Shown here: positions 1-13,397 of the stretch, piece after piece
How the letters are laid out: every line of letters begins with the position of its first letter
Position numbering within the stretch: position 1 is the stretch's first letter
Assembly: GCA_026874595.1 (NCBI GenBank)
Contig: CM049307.1
Coordinates: forward strand, 35,384,862 to 35,448,861
DNA: 64,000 bases
DNA from: Sipunculus nudus
Taxonomy: Eukaryota; Annelida; Sipuncula; Golfingiida; Sipunculidae
Reading direction: 5' to 3'
The notes under the pieces: model-generated
What the model saw: only the letters and a program-made list of their open reading frames with translations
Databases searched by the model: none
What the model was told of the DNA's origin: nothing
Translations under genes and position numbers: made by a program

Positions 1-2086
1 AAAAAGTTGATCCTAATACTTATAAATGGGCGGCCTTTTTACCCCGGACAATGAAATTGCCCTGTGTAACAATGATATATAATCATGTTAATTAAAAATA
101 TATAATGGTGATCCAGATTCCTGCCAAAATTTCATTGTTTATTATTTTGGTATTATCCTAACTCTCCATAAAATTTCTTTTGAATTCGTTCGTAATAATT
201 TGTGTTAAATCAATAAATGTAGCAGTCAACCAAAGGAAAAAGATAGATTCCAAACAGAAGTAAATTAAAATGGAATTTGATGGTATGGAGTTTCGGTGCA
301 CCGTCTAGTTTCCCACTGCTCCACCAGACGTCTCTTTTTGTACATTCCACTCATATGCAATATAGAAAATACTCATGGACAGGCTTCATTCATTTACCTG
401 AGCAAATTGTACACTAGCGTAGGCGGGACAGACAACTATCTTTTGCCACATCTGTCTTTTGATGGACGAAAACAATAATTATGGAAAGTGGATTTGGTAG
501 GCCTCTGTTATTTTAGCTGTCGTATTTTAGGTGTATAATGGATTCCTTCGCCTGAGAAGGCAAATCATTGGGGAATTTTACAATTTCAGCCTTAGTGATT
601 AAGTCCTATATTTAAATATATTGTCTGATTGTTTGTGAGCGAACTCTGACAAGCCATTGACATAAATAGTCTTAGTTTGAGCACCTTCATGGTAAACTAT
701 TGATGGTTATTAGGTTTGTATAGAGGATGAACGCTTTAATACATTCAATATCATGCAAACTAAAATTACGTCTCTTATCAAAGACCTGTTACTGGCATCA
801 TGTAAATGTTGAAGAAAACTAGATTGCCACTTACAAAAAAGGTCGATAAAAATTGTTAAAGTTCATTATCACTGAGTCAATTTGATTACAAATTCATTTC
901 ATTTTAATCAGATTTCTAAAAGGATTGCCATATGGAACGTTAAGACTTTTGTGTGGCTTTCACTGGTTCTTTGTACTGAAGCCACCATCTACTATTCCTT
1001 ACGTATAAATTTTTGCATTATTTTAAATTGCATGCATATCTTAATAGAACTGAAGCATAGTTTAGGCCTGTTCATACACACTACATCTGTATTCAGTGAA
1101 ACCTTATGCCATGCTTATTACGGCCTCCAGACCGTATTGATTCGGGTTTCGATCCGTATCTGTGAAACCAGCGCGTGAATGAGGTAGTTTCGTTACCTAA
1201 TTCACTGAACACGCTTTTAATATGTACATGTCGAATATCGATACAACAATAGGATGAATATTTATGCTCATGCGCTGTAATAGCAGACACAATATGTATA
1301 GAATACTGTATGTTGAATGCGGTACTTAGGAAAAAGCGTTCGACAAGCTCATATTGTTAAAACGGCTTTTATTGGTCTTTATATTAATATGCCATGAATT
1401 GCTGAATTAAAAAAAATCGATCTGTGACATCAGTAGCAATTTTCAAAATTTAGTGATGCTTCATCAGTGTTTTCGCAAGTTTTATTTTTTGTTAACGTAC
1501 AAACCAAGGTGCATGAAAGGTCATATTGCATGTTGGTAGCCTGAACGGAATGAACCGTGGAACATATATGTTCTCGCGTCTATTCATGGTGAGCAGCAGT
1601 ATACGTCAAAAGCCGGTTGGAAATTTTAAAAATAAAGTGCTGGGATATCAATCTCGATGAGTGACATAGATGGCGCCACCTGTATTATCCATTTACCGTT
1701 TATGTATGCATTATTCTCTGAAAGATTATCGTTCTTAGAAGAACACGTGTCAGAGAGTATACAAAATCCAAGATTCATATGCGCCATTTCTAAAGCCACA
1801 TAATGGAAGGAGACCATAGATCAATAGGCATAAGACATACGGACAGCCAATCATATTACAGTTGCTCTCTCTCTCTCTTTAAAAATAATAGCTGTAAAGC
1901 AAGCAACTGTAGATAAAATGTACTTCGTCTAAAAAAAAGAGCATACACAATTGTATCAGCACACAGATGTGTATAAGCAAATATATGTTCATGGATATAC
2001 CATTTTCGACATTCCATGCAACCCGGCTGCATGGAGTATGTATTTTTTTTTATAGAAAAAAGTAATTTTTTAATCAGATTTAATAA
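1..2086. other. Intergenic, 3' of the GPCR
   Basis: No supported gene. The sequence is AT-rich and I recognise no repeat in it. Short open frames here lack codon or domain signals. On the minus strand ATTAAA (2069-2074) lies just after the GPCR stop and AATAAA (about 1491-1496) about 590 bases further; either could serve as its polyadenylation signal, but I cannot choose. Confidence 0.5.
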
Positions 2087-3121
2087 TCACGTATGCCTAC
2101 TAATTAAATCAGTTGCAGTGTCTTCGGTCCGTACATCGCTAGATACTGACGGTATCCGTAATGTCAAAGAGGCGTTTCTGCTGCCCATCTGGTTTTTCAC
2201 CCAGCACTTCAGGCACGCCTTGGCCTCCGCTCGAAAGACCGCAGATGTGACGGTGTACAGGAGAACGTTAATAGCGAAGTAGGAGTAAGCAGTCAGATCA
2301 CCCAGGACTTCTAGGACGATGTAGACAATGCTGCCGTCATACCACACCTCTAGTCCAACGATACTGCGAAGAATGTGAGACACGGCGTGCGGAAACACCA
2401 GCATAAGGTACACGATCAGTAAGGTTTTAAACGTCCCCGCCAGCTGGCTTTCAACCGCTCCTCCACTGATTTCTCCGGTCTGGAGAGTATTTCGTCTAGA
2501 AGCCCGTACCGCTCGATGAGTCATTAACATAAATATAAGACATACTATCCATGGGATTAGCACCGCTACCAAAACACTCACGATGTCAATGACCCTCCAC
2601 AACAATGACTCATGATGATCAGTATGGGCGGTAAAGATATGGGTGTGTGAAGACGGTGCCATAAAAACCCGGGATACATTCACGGCAAAACTCAGTACTA
2701 ATATCACGAAAATGATAATTCTGGATCGAAAAACTGAACAATATTTGTTGACGTGCAGTGGATATTTAGTCGCGATAAAACGATAAATAGCAATCACTGT
2801 CACTAACCAACTTGACGCGCATATTAAAACACCAGTCGCACAGAAATGGACGTAAGTAATATAGATCTCCATGAAAGCATCCGGCTCCGCCAGATGACGC
2901 CCTCTAGCGGCAAAGTACAGATGTTTCGGATACGTAACGAGGAGAAAGATCAAATCTGATAAAATCATGGACTGTACGACTGGAGTCAGCAGGCTCTTCA
3001 TCCGCCGTCGACACAGAACCACGAATGTAAAAATATCACCGATAATCCCAAAAGTCTTGATCAGTGTGAGAGTGACCCCATAGACCGCCACATACGCGAT
3101 CCGTAGATCGTCATGTTCCAT
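2087..3121 (-). CDS. Divergent rhodopsin-like (class A) GPCR, orphan peptide-receptor-like
   Basis: This is an intact single-exon frame of 344 residues encoding a seven-helix plasma-membrane receptor. Approximate helices: TM1 9-37 (GIIGDIF, Asp29 where Asn is usual), TM2 46-71 (LSDLIFLL, Asp56 = D2.50), TM3 85-113 ending IYRF (Arg114, in place of DRY), TM4 134-154, TM5 176-200 (Pro190), TM6 230-253 (LVFP in place of CWxP), TM7 264-291 (NVLLY in place of NPxxY, Asn285). The tail has Cys303 and Cys306, possible palmitoylation sites. The N-terminus is very short. The start ATG has A at -3 and G at +4. The layout resembles the FMRFamide/neuropeptide-receptor-like orphans that are abundant in lophotrochozoans; the ligand is unknown. 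The TM3-ECL2 disulfide cysteines appear to be absent. The class call is firm; the subfamily is inference. Confidence 0.9.
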   Translation of the reverse strand: MEHDDLRIAYVAVYGVTLTLIKTFGIIGDIFTFVVLCRRRMKSLLTPVVQSMILSDLIFLLVTYPKHLYFAARGRHLAEPDAFMEIYITYVHFCATGVLICASSWLVTVIAIYRFIATKYPLHVNKYCSVFRSRIIIFVILVLSFAVNVSRVFMAPSSHTHIFTAHTDHHESLLWRVIDIVSVLVAVLIPWIVCLIFMLMTHRAVRASRRNTLQTGEISGGAVESQLAGTFKTLLIVYLMLVFPHAVSHILRSIVGLEVWYDGSIVYIVLEVLGDLTAYSYFAINVLLYTVTSAVFRAEAKACLKCWVKNQMGSRNASLTLRIPSVSSDVRTEDTATDLISRHT

Positions 3122-5254
3122 CGTGGGGGTTCAGGAGACTCTTGACTTATTAACAAAACGAAGACCGGATCAGGGTCAGCAGATTTAAATCAGACAATTA
3201 AGGACATTTTAACATTTTTATCTTCAGAAGAATTCCCACGAAAGATCTATTTTAAAATCTCTCGTCAATTTCTTGAGATTCTTAAATCTCCTGATAAGGT
3301 CAGCGTCATTGAATTCCTTAGCAGTTTGCCATACTTTCCTTCGTCAGTTTCTCCACACTGAACACAAGTGAATTCAGTCTAAGTCTTTTTATCCTGATGA
3401 GCTTATGAGACACTACTTTCTATATCACTTTGCGTCATGCAAAACTTCTTCCACTTGTGCAGGACTTGCCCATCCATTTTTTACATAGTTCTTATATTTG
3501 ATTACTTCAGGAATTATCACCCGATGTATAAATGAGCGGTGAAGGGAACACATGTTCTTAAATTTCCATGAGATATCACCAATGTGAAGTTTCAGTAGAG
3601 CTATTCACAATAAAAGCAGAGTTGCTGTTCGTCCGAAGAACGTACCATTCGGAAAGTGTTGTCACCATCTCGAACACAGGATGCTCAATGTTCTGATATT
3701 AAAAATTAGTTCATCTCCCATGAAAAGTCACAGTGCATGGTAAAGTGGAAAGATTGAACTTGCACCCAGAGGATTTATGCATGTCCAAGAGTGCGCCCGG
3801 TGTAACGTCCGAGCCGGAGGGGTCATAAGGAGACGCCAGTCAATAAAGTTGACTTGTTGTAGTGGCCGGAAGTGTGTTCTGGAAGAAGAGAGGACGTGGA
3901 GCATCATGATCTGACTAGCGTTTTATTGACATCCATTCTTCACAGCACTTCGGACCTCTCCTTCATATTAAGTTATCATGTTGTTCTGCCTTCTTAGTGG
4001 CGGCTCTGGCAGTTTCCAAGTGTACAACGCATGGTTATTATCAATAATTCTGAAATTTGACCCTGACCGTCACGGCATATTTGTAGAACCGATAAATCAA
4101 AATAGAACCCAGAATAACCCAAATATTAATTTTGCACTGAACACGGAAGATGACTAATATAATAATGTTAACTTAAGAAATATTCTTTATTCGCCTGGTA
4201 AGGGCAATATTTAGATGGATATTTCATAATTTCCAGCGTTTGCGATAATTTCCGCAGAGATGGTAAAGTCAACACCTACTATCGAATTCTTCTTCTATTT
4301 CCAAACGAACCGGTGAGCAACCGGTGTGATAAAATGAAAATAAAATGTTTTTACTAAATTTATCAAAATTCATTACTGAATGAACTAAACCTGCTCATAA
4401 TACAGAAAATGAATATACATGTAGTTAAGACGAGGGTATATTCTAACGTGCCGCTGATCCCAATTTTTTGCAGATGTAAATGGGAAATGTGCAGTTGAAT
4501 GATTTTGGATTTGTGCAGTTTTAAAATTTCAAATTCTGTTATATTGAATTTTATCTATCACGCATATTAAGATTATGTGCCACATAGCGAACTCAGCAGG
4601 TACGTGTTTCAAACATTGTAATATTTCTTTAAAATTATAATTTGTAATATTTGACAAGTTTGTGCAGTTTTAGCATTTCCTTAGAATTTAATAATGTGGA
4701 TTTTAAATCAAATGGTCTCATATCAGACATTATCCAATCATACAGAATGGGCTTTACAAATCTACAGAAACTCGTGAAACTGGTGTACTTGGCCCCAATA
4801 GTTGCCAAATAGGGATTGAATTTCACTGAAATGACCAACAGCTAATAGAGTTAAGACCCGCGCACTTTCTCATGCGAAGGTTCACCTTTTCCTGAGATGC
4901 AAGTGGTGTAGCATACTTGCAAGACAAACATCTCAGTTTTGGAGATTTTTGTTTAGAATGCCGTATGTGGATCAGAATAAAATGTTATTAAACCCACGAC
5001 TGGAGTCTTATTTATAATATAAAAGCTGATTTCAAATTAAATCATTTTCTAGTAGTAAAATTTATATTACACGTTAAATATTAAAGAAAGCAGTACTCCT
5101 TGTCACCCTTAGGTTAAAAAAATAACTATTATGAATGTAAAACTAAAAAGGGCCAAGTTTGGAATTTGCTCGAATACAGTATAGGACAAGATATTAATGT
5201 TATGGCCCAGAGCTCGCGGACTCGGTTTTTGTATATAACAGCAAGGCCCCTTGA
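3122..5254. other. Intergenic, upstream of the GPCR
   Basis: No coding feature. A GC-richer patch at about 3780-3910 contains an ETS-type word CCGGAAGT (3866-3873) and CpGs, and could belong to the promoter or 5' leader of the minus-strand GPCR. I see no splice pair that would add an upstream exon. The remainder is AT-rich and not recognised. Confidence 0.35.
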
Positions 5255-7869
5255 AACAAGGAGCCTATGGGTCACGGCGCTCAGCTGTTATATATGATAA
5301 AAAAATATGAATTAGAAATGAAGCACATGCTGGTTTTGTGTGGTAATAAGTATAAGCTGTATTATGAGTTGTTGTTGTTTAGCTTATGTATGATTTTGAT
5401 AGTACCTTTGGAGACAGATTGATTTCATTTATTTTATTAACAAATGGAGTACTATTGTCACACAGATTTTGACTTGGCCATATAACGTATAAGCAGAACA
5501 TATAATATGAGTTTAACTATTTATTTAAAAAAAAATACAAATATTGTCCCAGATATAATTTTTATTAAAAATAATAAAAAATCGTATGATTTTTAAAATG
5601 AAATATAACTGAAATGATTATTAAAATAATATTAAAGAATATATTCATGAATGCATTCATGAATACATTCGGAAAGTATTTGCACTGGTATTCATATACT
5701 TTCATTTTTACCTGAATTCACATTCTTTATGCAAGAAATTTTATAATGGAGGACATATTCATATTAGTATTTGAATACAATTGCAAAGTATTCCCACCAT
5801 GTCTGGTATTTATTCAGTTTTCACCAAACAAGTGTTGAGAATCCAGAATGTACAAAATTCACACATTTAAATAATGATCATAAGTACCTGGTTTTATGGT
5901 TTTTATTTATATTTAAAAAAAAAATAAATGTAATATATTCATTTTGGACTAATTTCACATCAATGTACACACTAAACACAGTAGGAATCTAGATTAATAT
6001 TATCAACTGCATCTTTGTCTATCATTAATTTCCTTCATATGATCCCTAATGATTAGTAATGAATAATATGATATACTTTTTTATTATTAAAATTGAGCTG
6101 AAAAATGCCATAGGTGACTGCATGGTGTTATTTGGAAAACGTGACATTCTATCCATCGATACAAGATTTTTGTATCATCAGTAAGTGCAAGTTAATTCCC
6201 TATTATTATTAACTAACAAATTCCTTTTCCATTTTCATTAATTTGTTATTAAAAACCAATAAAAATTGATTAATGTATTGTTTATTGTTATGCTGTTGGT
6301 TAAAACTACTAGATGAGTTGGGTTGAACACCTGGATCAACTGTGGCTGGCCATAAGCTGCCTTGCTGCCCCAGTATATGCCTCGCCTCAAGCGTGCATAA
6401 TTTGCTGAAAGTTCAACAAGGACAACATACAGGTGACTCAAGAGTGGCTGGAGAGAGCCAAGGTCTGACATGGTCTCATAAAAACATTAATAAAAGCTAC
6501 AATTTTTGGCCAATTTCTTTCAGCTTTCTAAACTAAAAAGCTGAAATCCTTATGTGTGCATGATATGAAAATTATATAAACAGAGCTCACATGAAACAAA
6601 CGTGAAATGGTCAAAGTTGGGCAAAATTTAAGGTACTAATTTTATATTTATTCTAATAACTTATAAAATTTTAAAAATTCAGAACTAATTTTGGGTATTC
6701 AATTGAATCTTAAATAAATAATGTTACATCCCTGACAAAAATCTCTAGCTTCAGCAAGCCCCTTGTTAAGGGAGTAAATATATTTCTTGGTTTTTTACAA
6801 AGTGCATTATGTTTGGGCCCATAACTTAAAACAATTACGCAATACTGACATCATTTCTGGCATGTGCACAGAGAATGTATAGAAAAACCTGTATATTATA
6901 TATGATTAAAGTCAAATCAGTGGTTTTGATATTAGACAGTATTGAAGTGTAACAATGGGTTTTTAATTGAAAAATGAAGTTTTTCATTAATATCTCAAAG
7001 GTATTAAGTCCTAGTGACCAAATTCTTGGCATGGTAGGGGATTTTGGAGACATCTAATTGTATACCAAATTTTAGGAACTGAGAGCTTATGCTGGGGAGC
7101 TGAGCTCTTGCAAACTGCATAACACTAGCCTGATGTAAACAATATGTTACATGGTGCTTGAAAACTTGAATAAAATCTACAGTTTTTAATCAACTGGTTT
7201 CAAATTTTTGGTGTTAACAGACAAAATGCTAACAAAAACATGCTGAGAAAATTAAATCCACAGTACTTACAGGAAAAAAACGTGCCTTGGTCAAAGTTAG
7301 GCAAAATTTAAGCTACCAATTTTTTTGTTTGTTAATATTTTAAAAAATTTAAAAGATTTTGATCTAATTTTGAGTATACAATTTAATTTTGATTAATTAA
7401 AGTTATATTACTTGAAAAAAAGTCCATAGCTTTAACATGTTTTGTGTTAAGTGATCAAATATCTTTCCTGATTTTTTACAAAATGCATTATGTTCTGGCC
7501 CATAACTTTCTTAAATTATATAATACAGACATAATTTAAGGCATGTACATAGTAACTATATAGAGTAATATTTATGGTAAGTATGAGGAAAAACAGATGA
7601 GTGGTTTTGATATTAGGCAGCCCTGAAGTGTGAAAATAGGTTTTTATTAAAAATTGAGGTTTTTCCTTAATTTCTGAAAGGAACAAAGTCGCAAAGACCC
7701 AGTTTTCGGCTTGGAAGGAGATCTTGGGGACATCTAACACTATGCTGAATTTTGGATTCCTAGGTCTAACGGTTTCAAAACGTGCCACATCTACGGACGG
7801 ACGGACGGACAGACGGACGGACAATGGACCACGACCATAGCTCAGATGACTTATAGTCAGCTGAGCTAA
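5255..7869 (+). mobile_element. E1: family X palindrome/hairpin-ended element
   Basis: The left end is AACAAG, a decayed palindrome (GAGCCTATGGGTC) and GCTCAGCTG at 5279-5287. The right end is the hairpin AGCTCAG-A-TGACT-TAT-AGTCA-G-CTGAGCT, ending CTAA at 7869. The left half (to about 5860) matches the left half of E6 and includes a run of ATTCATGAATA-like words. The right half carries two tandem modules about 680 bp apart (TGGTCAAAGTT landmarks near 6608 and 7286), a (GACG)n tract at about 7795-7821 and the terminal hairpin. No transposase frame is present. The mechanism is inferred to be Helitron/Helentron-like. Confidence 0.75.
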
Positions 7870-10116
7870 AAACAACGGATTAAAAGTACGTAGCCAAAGT
7901 TACCAAATGCACCAATCTAAAGAAAGGAATCAGGTGACCACCACTTTATTCAGATATGAACCGTACACAAAATAATCACCCTGAAAACATTTCAGAATAC
8001 TTATTTTATTGATTAAAAGGAAAATTATAAACAAAGGCATAACAGTGGAAAAATGCAAAACGTGCAAATAACAAAGGATATATAGCTTCAGAAAAAAAAA
8101 TAAATTTTAGCTTTAACAAATATATAGTGGCTCTGCTTTGTGAAGCATGTGTGCTTGACAAAATAGACGGATGATTTCATAACAAAAAGTAATAAAGACG
8201 AAAAGATTACCACATGAAAAGCACGCTTTTATATATGAAGAAAATGTAATCTGTTTAAACTATAACAGGTGGCCAATGACGCTCAGCTGAATTAAAAAAG
8301 GCCATGCCACATACAAACACTTAAATACATTTAAAGCTTCATATAAGTGAGACTATATGATTGATAATAATTTTTTTTTTATAGTGTGTCTCATATATAC
8401 AAGGGCTTAGAGGCACATTTTCTAGTTACAAATATAGTCCCTTGCCATGTTTCACTAGAAAAGTGTTGGATTAGTGATGTCCTTATACCCCTAAGCTTGA
8501 CAAGAATCCTTTTTAAATTCAAAATACATATACATGCAACAAACAAACTGGTTATATATAAAATAAAAATGCATGATTAGCATTTCAGGTATTCAGAAAA
8601 CCCTGTTTTTAACCTGGAGCAATGGGTGATGTAATTTGTAAACTACACAGATTGAAACAAGACACCCGAAGGTAAGCCCAAATGTCCTGTGGAAAAAGCA
8701 GTTTAAAAAAAATCCATTCAATAATTCCCCTTGCAGCAAGGAATCCTTGTATATGAACTGAATGCTAAAGTTATTTTATTTACGGACATTTTCACGGAGA
8801 GGTAAAGAACATTTTTTATTGTAGAAAGTAGTAAAACAGTGGTGCTGCCACCAGAACGTTAAAATCACGTCAGTCGTGACGATATCTAAAGTCTGCAAGT
8901 CTGCAACAGCAGGGGTTTAGATATAATTATTAAAAGAAGGGGGTGGGACGGACTGACGGAGAACAATTTACTGTCTTCCCTTCTATACCCTATGTCATGC
9001 AGATCATTAACAAATGATTTATCTGCAGCTTCAGTATCAGTGATCTTGCTTTATTTTCACATATTTTATTTATTTACAAAATCAGAGGGACTTTTAATTA
9101 TGATCACAGAGATCAACGAACAGAAATAGTAAGCAGTTGTGGCCTAACCTTACATTAGCAAAATTTAAGGGCTATGGCATCCATGGGTGGGATTATATAT
9201 ATTTGGGAAGTGCACCCTGTATCCACCTGTTAGCTTGCGAAATGGACAAGGGACAAATCTGGGTCATCTCTAAAACTCAGTTAACTCTAAGTTAGCTGAG
9301 CATCATACACATGCATCTTCCTGAAATTTTTAACAGATGTTGCTACAAAGAGAGGAGAAAGATATCTTAATTAAAATCCACCATGTGGATCTAAAGCTAG
9401 CTAACCTTGCTTGCCAGTTGCTTTTTCTCGAAGGAACTGTTTCAGATTTCCTGCACTTTAAGATATTCTAGTTTCTTTATCTCTATATATTCATGAAAGG
9501 AAGTGGATACTATTAAAAACACAAAGTCTGATTTTTTTCTTTTACAATAAATAAATCCAGCAGTTAGTAACATTCTACATTATTTCTCAAAAATATTTTT
9601 TCACTCTTATCAACAGCCATATATTCCTTGACCCAAAATTGAATTCAACAACACAATTTAGGAAAAAAGCCGTTATCTTGAATGTCAACTGAGCTCTAAA
9701 ACTATAATGACACTCATTAACAGAGTGCATGCCTCCAGAAAGGTAAAACAATCCTACTGAATTTCTTAGAGCAGTCCTGCAACAAAACAGTAGGCATTCA
9801 ATGGGCCTAAACTTTTAGTGTCAGTATCAGGTGACAGAAGGCAGCAGGTGGCATACTGTCACAGTTATCCCGTTGTTAACAATGCAAAATAACCTTAATG
9901 TCTCTGCTACTTCCAATCTGAGCCGCTCTGAACTTGAATGTGACCTTCACAGGCCCATCTCCTGCCTCTTGTGGAAATCATTTTAGTATTTTATTATGTA
10001 ATACTATTTACAGTAAACAAACAAATCTAAAGACAGGGAAGACAGCATATATCCTCCATGAATATCTATCTACCTAGTGTAGATATTCTATATAGCTTAT
10101 CTGGTAACATTCTAGT
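7870..10116. other. Intergenic, with an orphan family X left end
   Basis: No gene supported. At 8263-8290 the sequence AACAGGTGGCCAATGACGCTCAGCTGA resembles a family X left terminus with a degenerate palindrome and no partner right end nearby. A small hairpin TCACG-TCAGT-CGTGA lies at about 8867-8881. The rest is AT-rich and not recognised. Confidence 0.4.
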
Positions 10117-10679
10117 AACAAGGGACCCATGGGTCATGGTGCTCAGCTAAAGTTGACCTAAAAGGTAAAATAATATTTTGTTACCTGACAATCAGTACCG
10201 TAACTAAACCATGTGAGTCGTTTATAAATATAAGATCTATACTATTACCATGATCATTGGGTGGCCCAATTATCTTGTTAGGTGAGTAAATATATTTCCT
10301 GAATTTAGAAAAAGTGCATATGTTTGAGCCAATAACTTCTACAATTAACGCAATATTGACTTAATTTCTGGGAAGTTCACGGGAAATTTATGCAGAAATT
10401 ATTAAATTAAAGATGATTACAATTGCACAAGTGGTTTTCATGTTGTTACAATATGTTTTACCAGAAAAACAGGTTTTTCCTTAATTTCTCAAAATAACAA
10501 AGTCAAAGTAACTCTGTATTCAGTTTGGAAGGAGAACTTAAGGACATCCAACTGTATGTAGAATTTTGAATTTGTAGGCCCAACAGTTTCAAAAGGTGCT
10601 GCTAATGGCTGAGTGGCCTGACAGACGATGAACAAAGGACCTCGCTATAGCTCAGATGACTTCTAGTCAGCTGAGCTAA
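10117..10679 (+). mobile_element. E2: short family X element
   Basis: At 563 bp this is the shortest family X copy with both ends: AACAAG at 10117, a perfect palindrome GACCCATGGGTC at 10124-10135, and the right hairpin ending CTAA at 10679. The body is a single partial copy of the E6/E7/E8 module (TTTGAGCCAATAAC and GGTTTTTCCTTAATTTCTC landmarks). The (GACG)n tract is almost lost. There is no target duplication: flanks are TCTAGT on the left and AAATGA on the right. Confidence 0.8.
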
Positions 10680-10760
10680 AAATGAAGAAAATTTACACTC
10701 AGATCTAAATTATGAGTACAGCAATAAATAAGTGAAAATATGTTTTTAACCTCAGTGGAG

Positions 10761-10824
<64 letters not shown>

Positions 10825-13301
10825 AACTGGAAGAGATCAACAATAACATTACACATACAAGCGATATATGTACAGAAAAATCACAACCATGAGATAAACT
10901 TGAATTCATTATGAAATATTCATTTGCAATAAGCAAAGACTAGATAAAACTTAAAATATTATGAAACAAAAACAAAAATTTTTTTATAAATGCTAAATAG
11001 GAAGCACTATCTGATCACTTGGATGCATCTATAATTCAAAATTTCTTGGATTCCATTCTTCTAAAGAACCTGGAAAATACTTGATGCTTTAAAAGAACAA
11101 CAAGCAGACCTCTCAACTGGTGTTTAATGCAAAAGTACTGTCAAGTATCCACATTTTTATATGCCATCTAAAACTACTAACTTATAAATATATTCAAGTG
11201 AATTAAATAAAAATTAATCCCATGTTGAATAATATTAAACTGCATAATATTATGCATTCAATGCTGCATTTTGAGCAAGCACCCTTGAAAAAATGTGTGC
11301 ATTTCAAGTACATGTACAGTATATCCCGATGTAAACAATGTATCAAACATCAAACAAGTAATGAGATTCATTTATTAAGACCAAACCTGTGTAGTTCTTT
11401 TGTTTGTATTTGTCAGTACCTAACCGATGTACAAAGTGTTGAGCAATATTTAGTGTTCAACCACCATGACCATTGTCTGTGGAAACTGGAAACCATTTAT
11501 TTACAAATTCCTTCAAGAATTAAACAAAATAAACAGCTTAGTCAGAAACTTACATCCTGAGACAATGCAATAATATATGAATGATTCAATTAGCTAGAAC
11601 CATTACTATGATTACAAAACCCCTCATTTCTAATCTCACCAAATTTGCGTAACATTCTTGAATGACAAAGAAAATGTTTCACAGGATTGTTAATCATAAT
11701 TTCTTTCCTTTCAATATACATCTGATCAAACGTTTACAACAAAGTGTATGATACATCATAATAAAGGCCCTTCACCACAAACGTTTTTAACAGAAGACCA
11801 AGAATGACCTTACTGACTATATCATCATTTAATTCAAGATTTGTTTCCCTCATAATGATTACGTGGATTAATAATGTTTTTAAAACAAATCCAGGCTCAG
11901 TGGAAAGCAAACATTCTCTCTTTTAAAATCTTATAACTACCATCAGTGTGTAATCATATACTTAACCTGAATTTTAAAGGGTGACACCAAATTATGGTGG
12001 TGTAAGGAAGGGATAACCTAACAGTAAAATTGTCAAGAACATTTTGATATATTTTAATAATCTAATACCATTTAAATGAAATTGTATCAATCCTTATTGA
12101 GAATGTCATATTAAGTAAACAAGTACCATGAAATATAGATATTTAATGAGATAAAATATCTAACTCAAATTAACTAGCATGACCAAAATATGCTTATCCA
12201 AAGGAAAATCCTGGTAATAAATAAAATTTTAAATTAAAATAAGAATGTATCTAAAATATTTTCCTCTTTATTTTTATCTCATATTTCTATCATAAAAAAA
12301 TTTTGTGTAATTACAAATACATTTGAGATGTTAAACCTGTTTCTAGGCAAATGAAAGCTCCCTGGTGCTAGAGCTGCCTTGGTACATATATATACATAAA
12401 CATTATTTTCCTATCCCCCATTATTTTTCTTTCTTATAGATGCATGCCTATACTAGCATTTGATTTCAATATTCTGCATGATCACATCAAGGGTTTTTGA
12501 TTCTTCAAAGTTATGATGTAACAGATCCATTAATAAAGACAGCCCAGACTTTCTTTTCTAAATTAAGGGTGTCTAGGATAATATGAAAGGCCTCAACATT
12601 TTTGTATTATCATTCATAGTGGAAATTAAACAAGTAAACCCTTTATTAAAAGTTAATTTATTATAAGAAAACATATCCTCCAAAAAGGGGTTTGTTAAAT
12701 AAAATGTTATAGAATTAATTTAAAAACATATTTAAATTGTTTATTTCTCAGAAAGAATATGTCAGATATGATTTAAAATGCTGTTTGTATGTCCTTTATA
12801 ACTATAACATGAACATCATAACCTCCAAGGAAATATGTATTAAGTTTACAGTACTGATTTCATTTTTGAAAATATCAAGCTTTTATATTAAAATATTTTT
12901 TCCCCAATGTCATATGTATACAACACCTTTTTATATATTCTTTCTTCTTTGGCTAAGAAGAACAAAGGCCAAAACATTAATTTAACAGCAAAGGTTTGAA
13001 TTTTCACTATGAATTACAATACAAAAAAGGTCTAGTCCTGTCATACTATCCTAGACACCCTTTATCTGTCATAATAGGGAGTGGCTGGGATGACAGGTGG
13101 AATACGTTAATTTTTTTTATACAAATGTAACAGTAATAATGGTAACATTAATATGAATGCTGCAAGAATATGCCATCCATATTTGTTGAATACTCTGCTA
13201 TCGCTGGCTATAAGAGTGAGTGTATTACAGTACACACAAAAGCATGCATTTGTATGTTGCCTGCACACCGCCAGTGCCTTCACGAGCCACACTGTTTGCC
13301 A
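10680..13301 (-). other. Tetraspanin 3' flank / probable 3' UTR
   Basis: This follows the tetraspanin stop codon (13302-13304, minus strand). Minus-strand AATAAA words at 12657-12662 and 12642-12647 are plausible polyadenylation signals, which would give a 3' UTR of about 650 nt; a TATAAA variant occurs near 13115. I see no other gene. The region is AT-rich and otherwise unrecognised. Confidence 0.35.
10763..10824. repeat. (AT)n microsatellite
   Basis: A nearly perfect AT dinucleotide tract with one interruption near 10814. It creates a spurious Tyr-Ile frame on the minus strand. Confidence 0.95.
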
Positions 13302-13397
13302 TTAAGCCACGTAGCCCACTCTCTCCCGGTAGCTGTACAGCAGTCTCCTGTCCTGTACTTTCACGATGAAGAAGTACACCACAAAGATACCAAGGAC
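13302..13397 (-). CDS. Tetraspanin exon e8: end of TM4 and C-terminal tail
   Basis: A TCTGTCTACAG acceptor precedes the exon. It encodes 31 residues and TAA: VLGIFVVYFFIV completes TM4, followed by the tail KVQDRRLLYSYRERVGYVA. The tail has no cysteine, so the usual palmitoylation site after TM4 is absent. DRRLL fits a DxxLL-type sorting motif, but it lies so close to the membrane that a trafficking role is only a guess. The tail lacks the terminal YxxPhi motif of CD63 (GYEVM). Phase 0. Confidence 0.95.
   Translation of the reverse strand, partial: VLGIFVVYFFIVKVQDRRLLYSYRERVGYVA

Noticed and set aside
7790-7825. CRISPR-like short repeat array in the GACGGACG tracts
   Set aside because: Four-base microsatellite with no spacers, in a eukaryotic genome.
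7516-7875. 119-codon minus-strand frame (also 42170-42556)
   Set aside because: The SVRPSV-like stretch is the translation of the GACG repeat and hairpin end of family X elements; equivalent frames appear in E1, E6 and E7.
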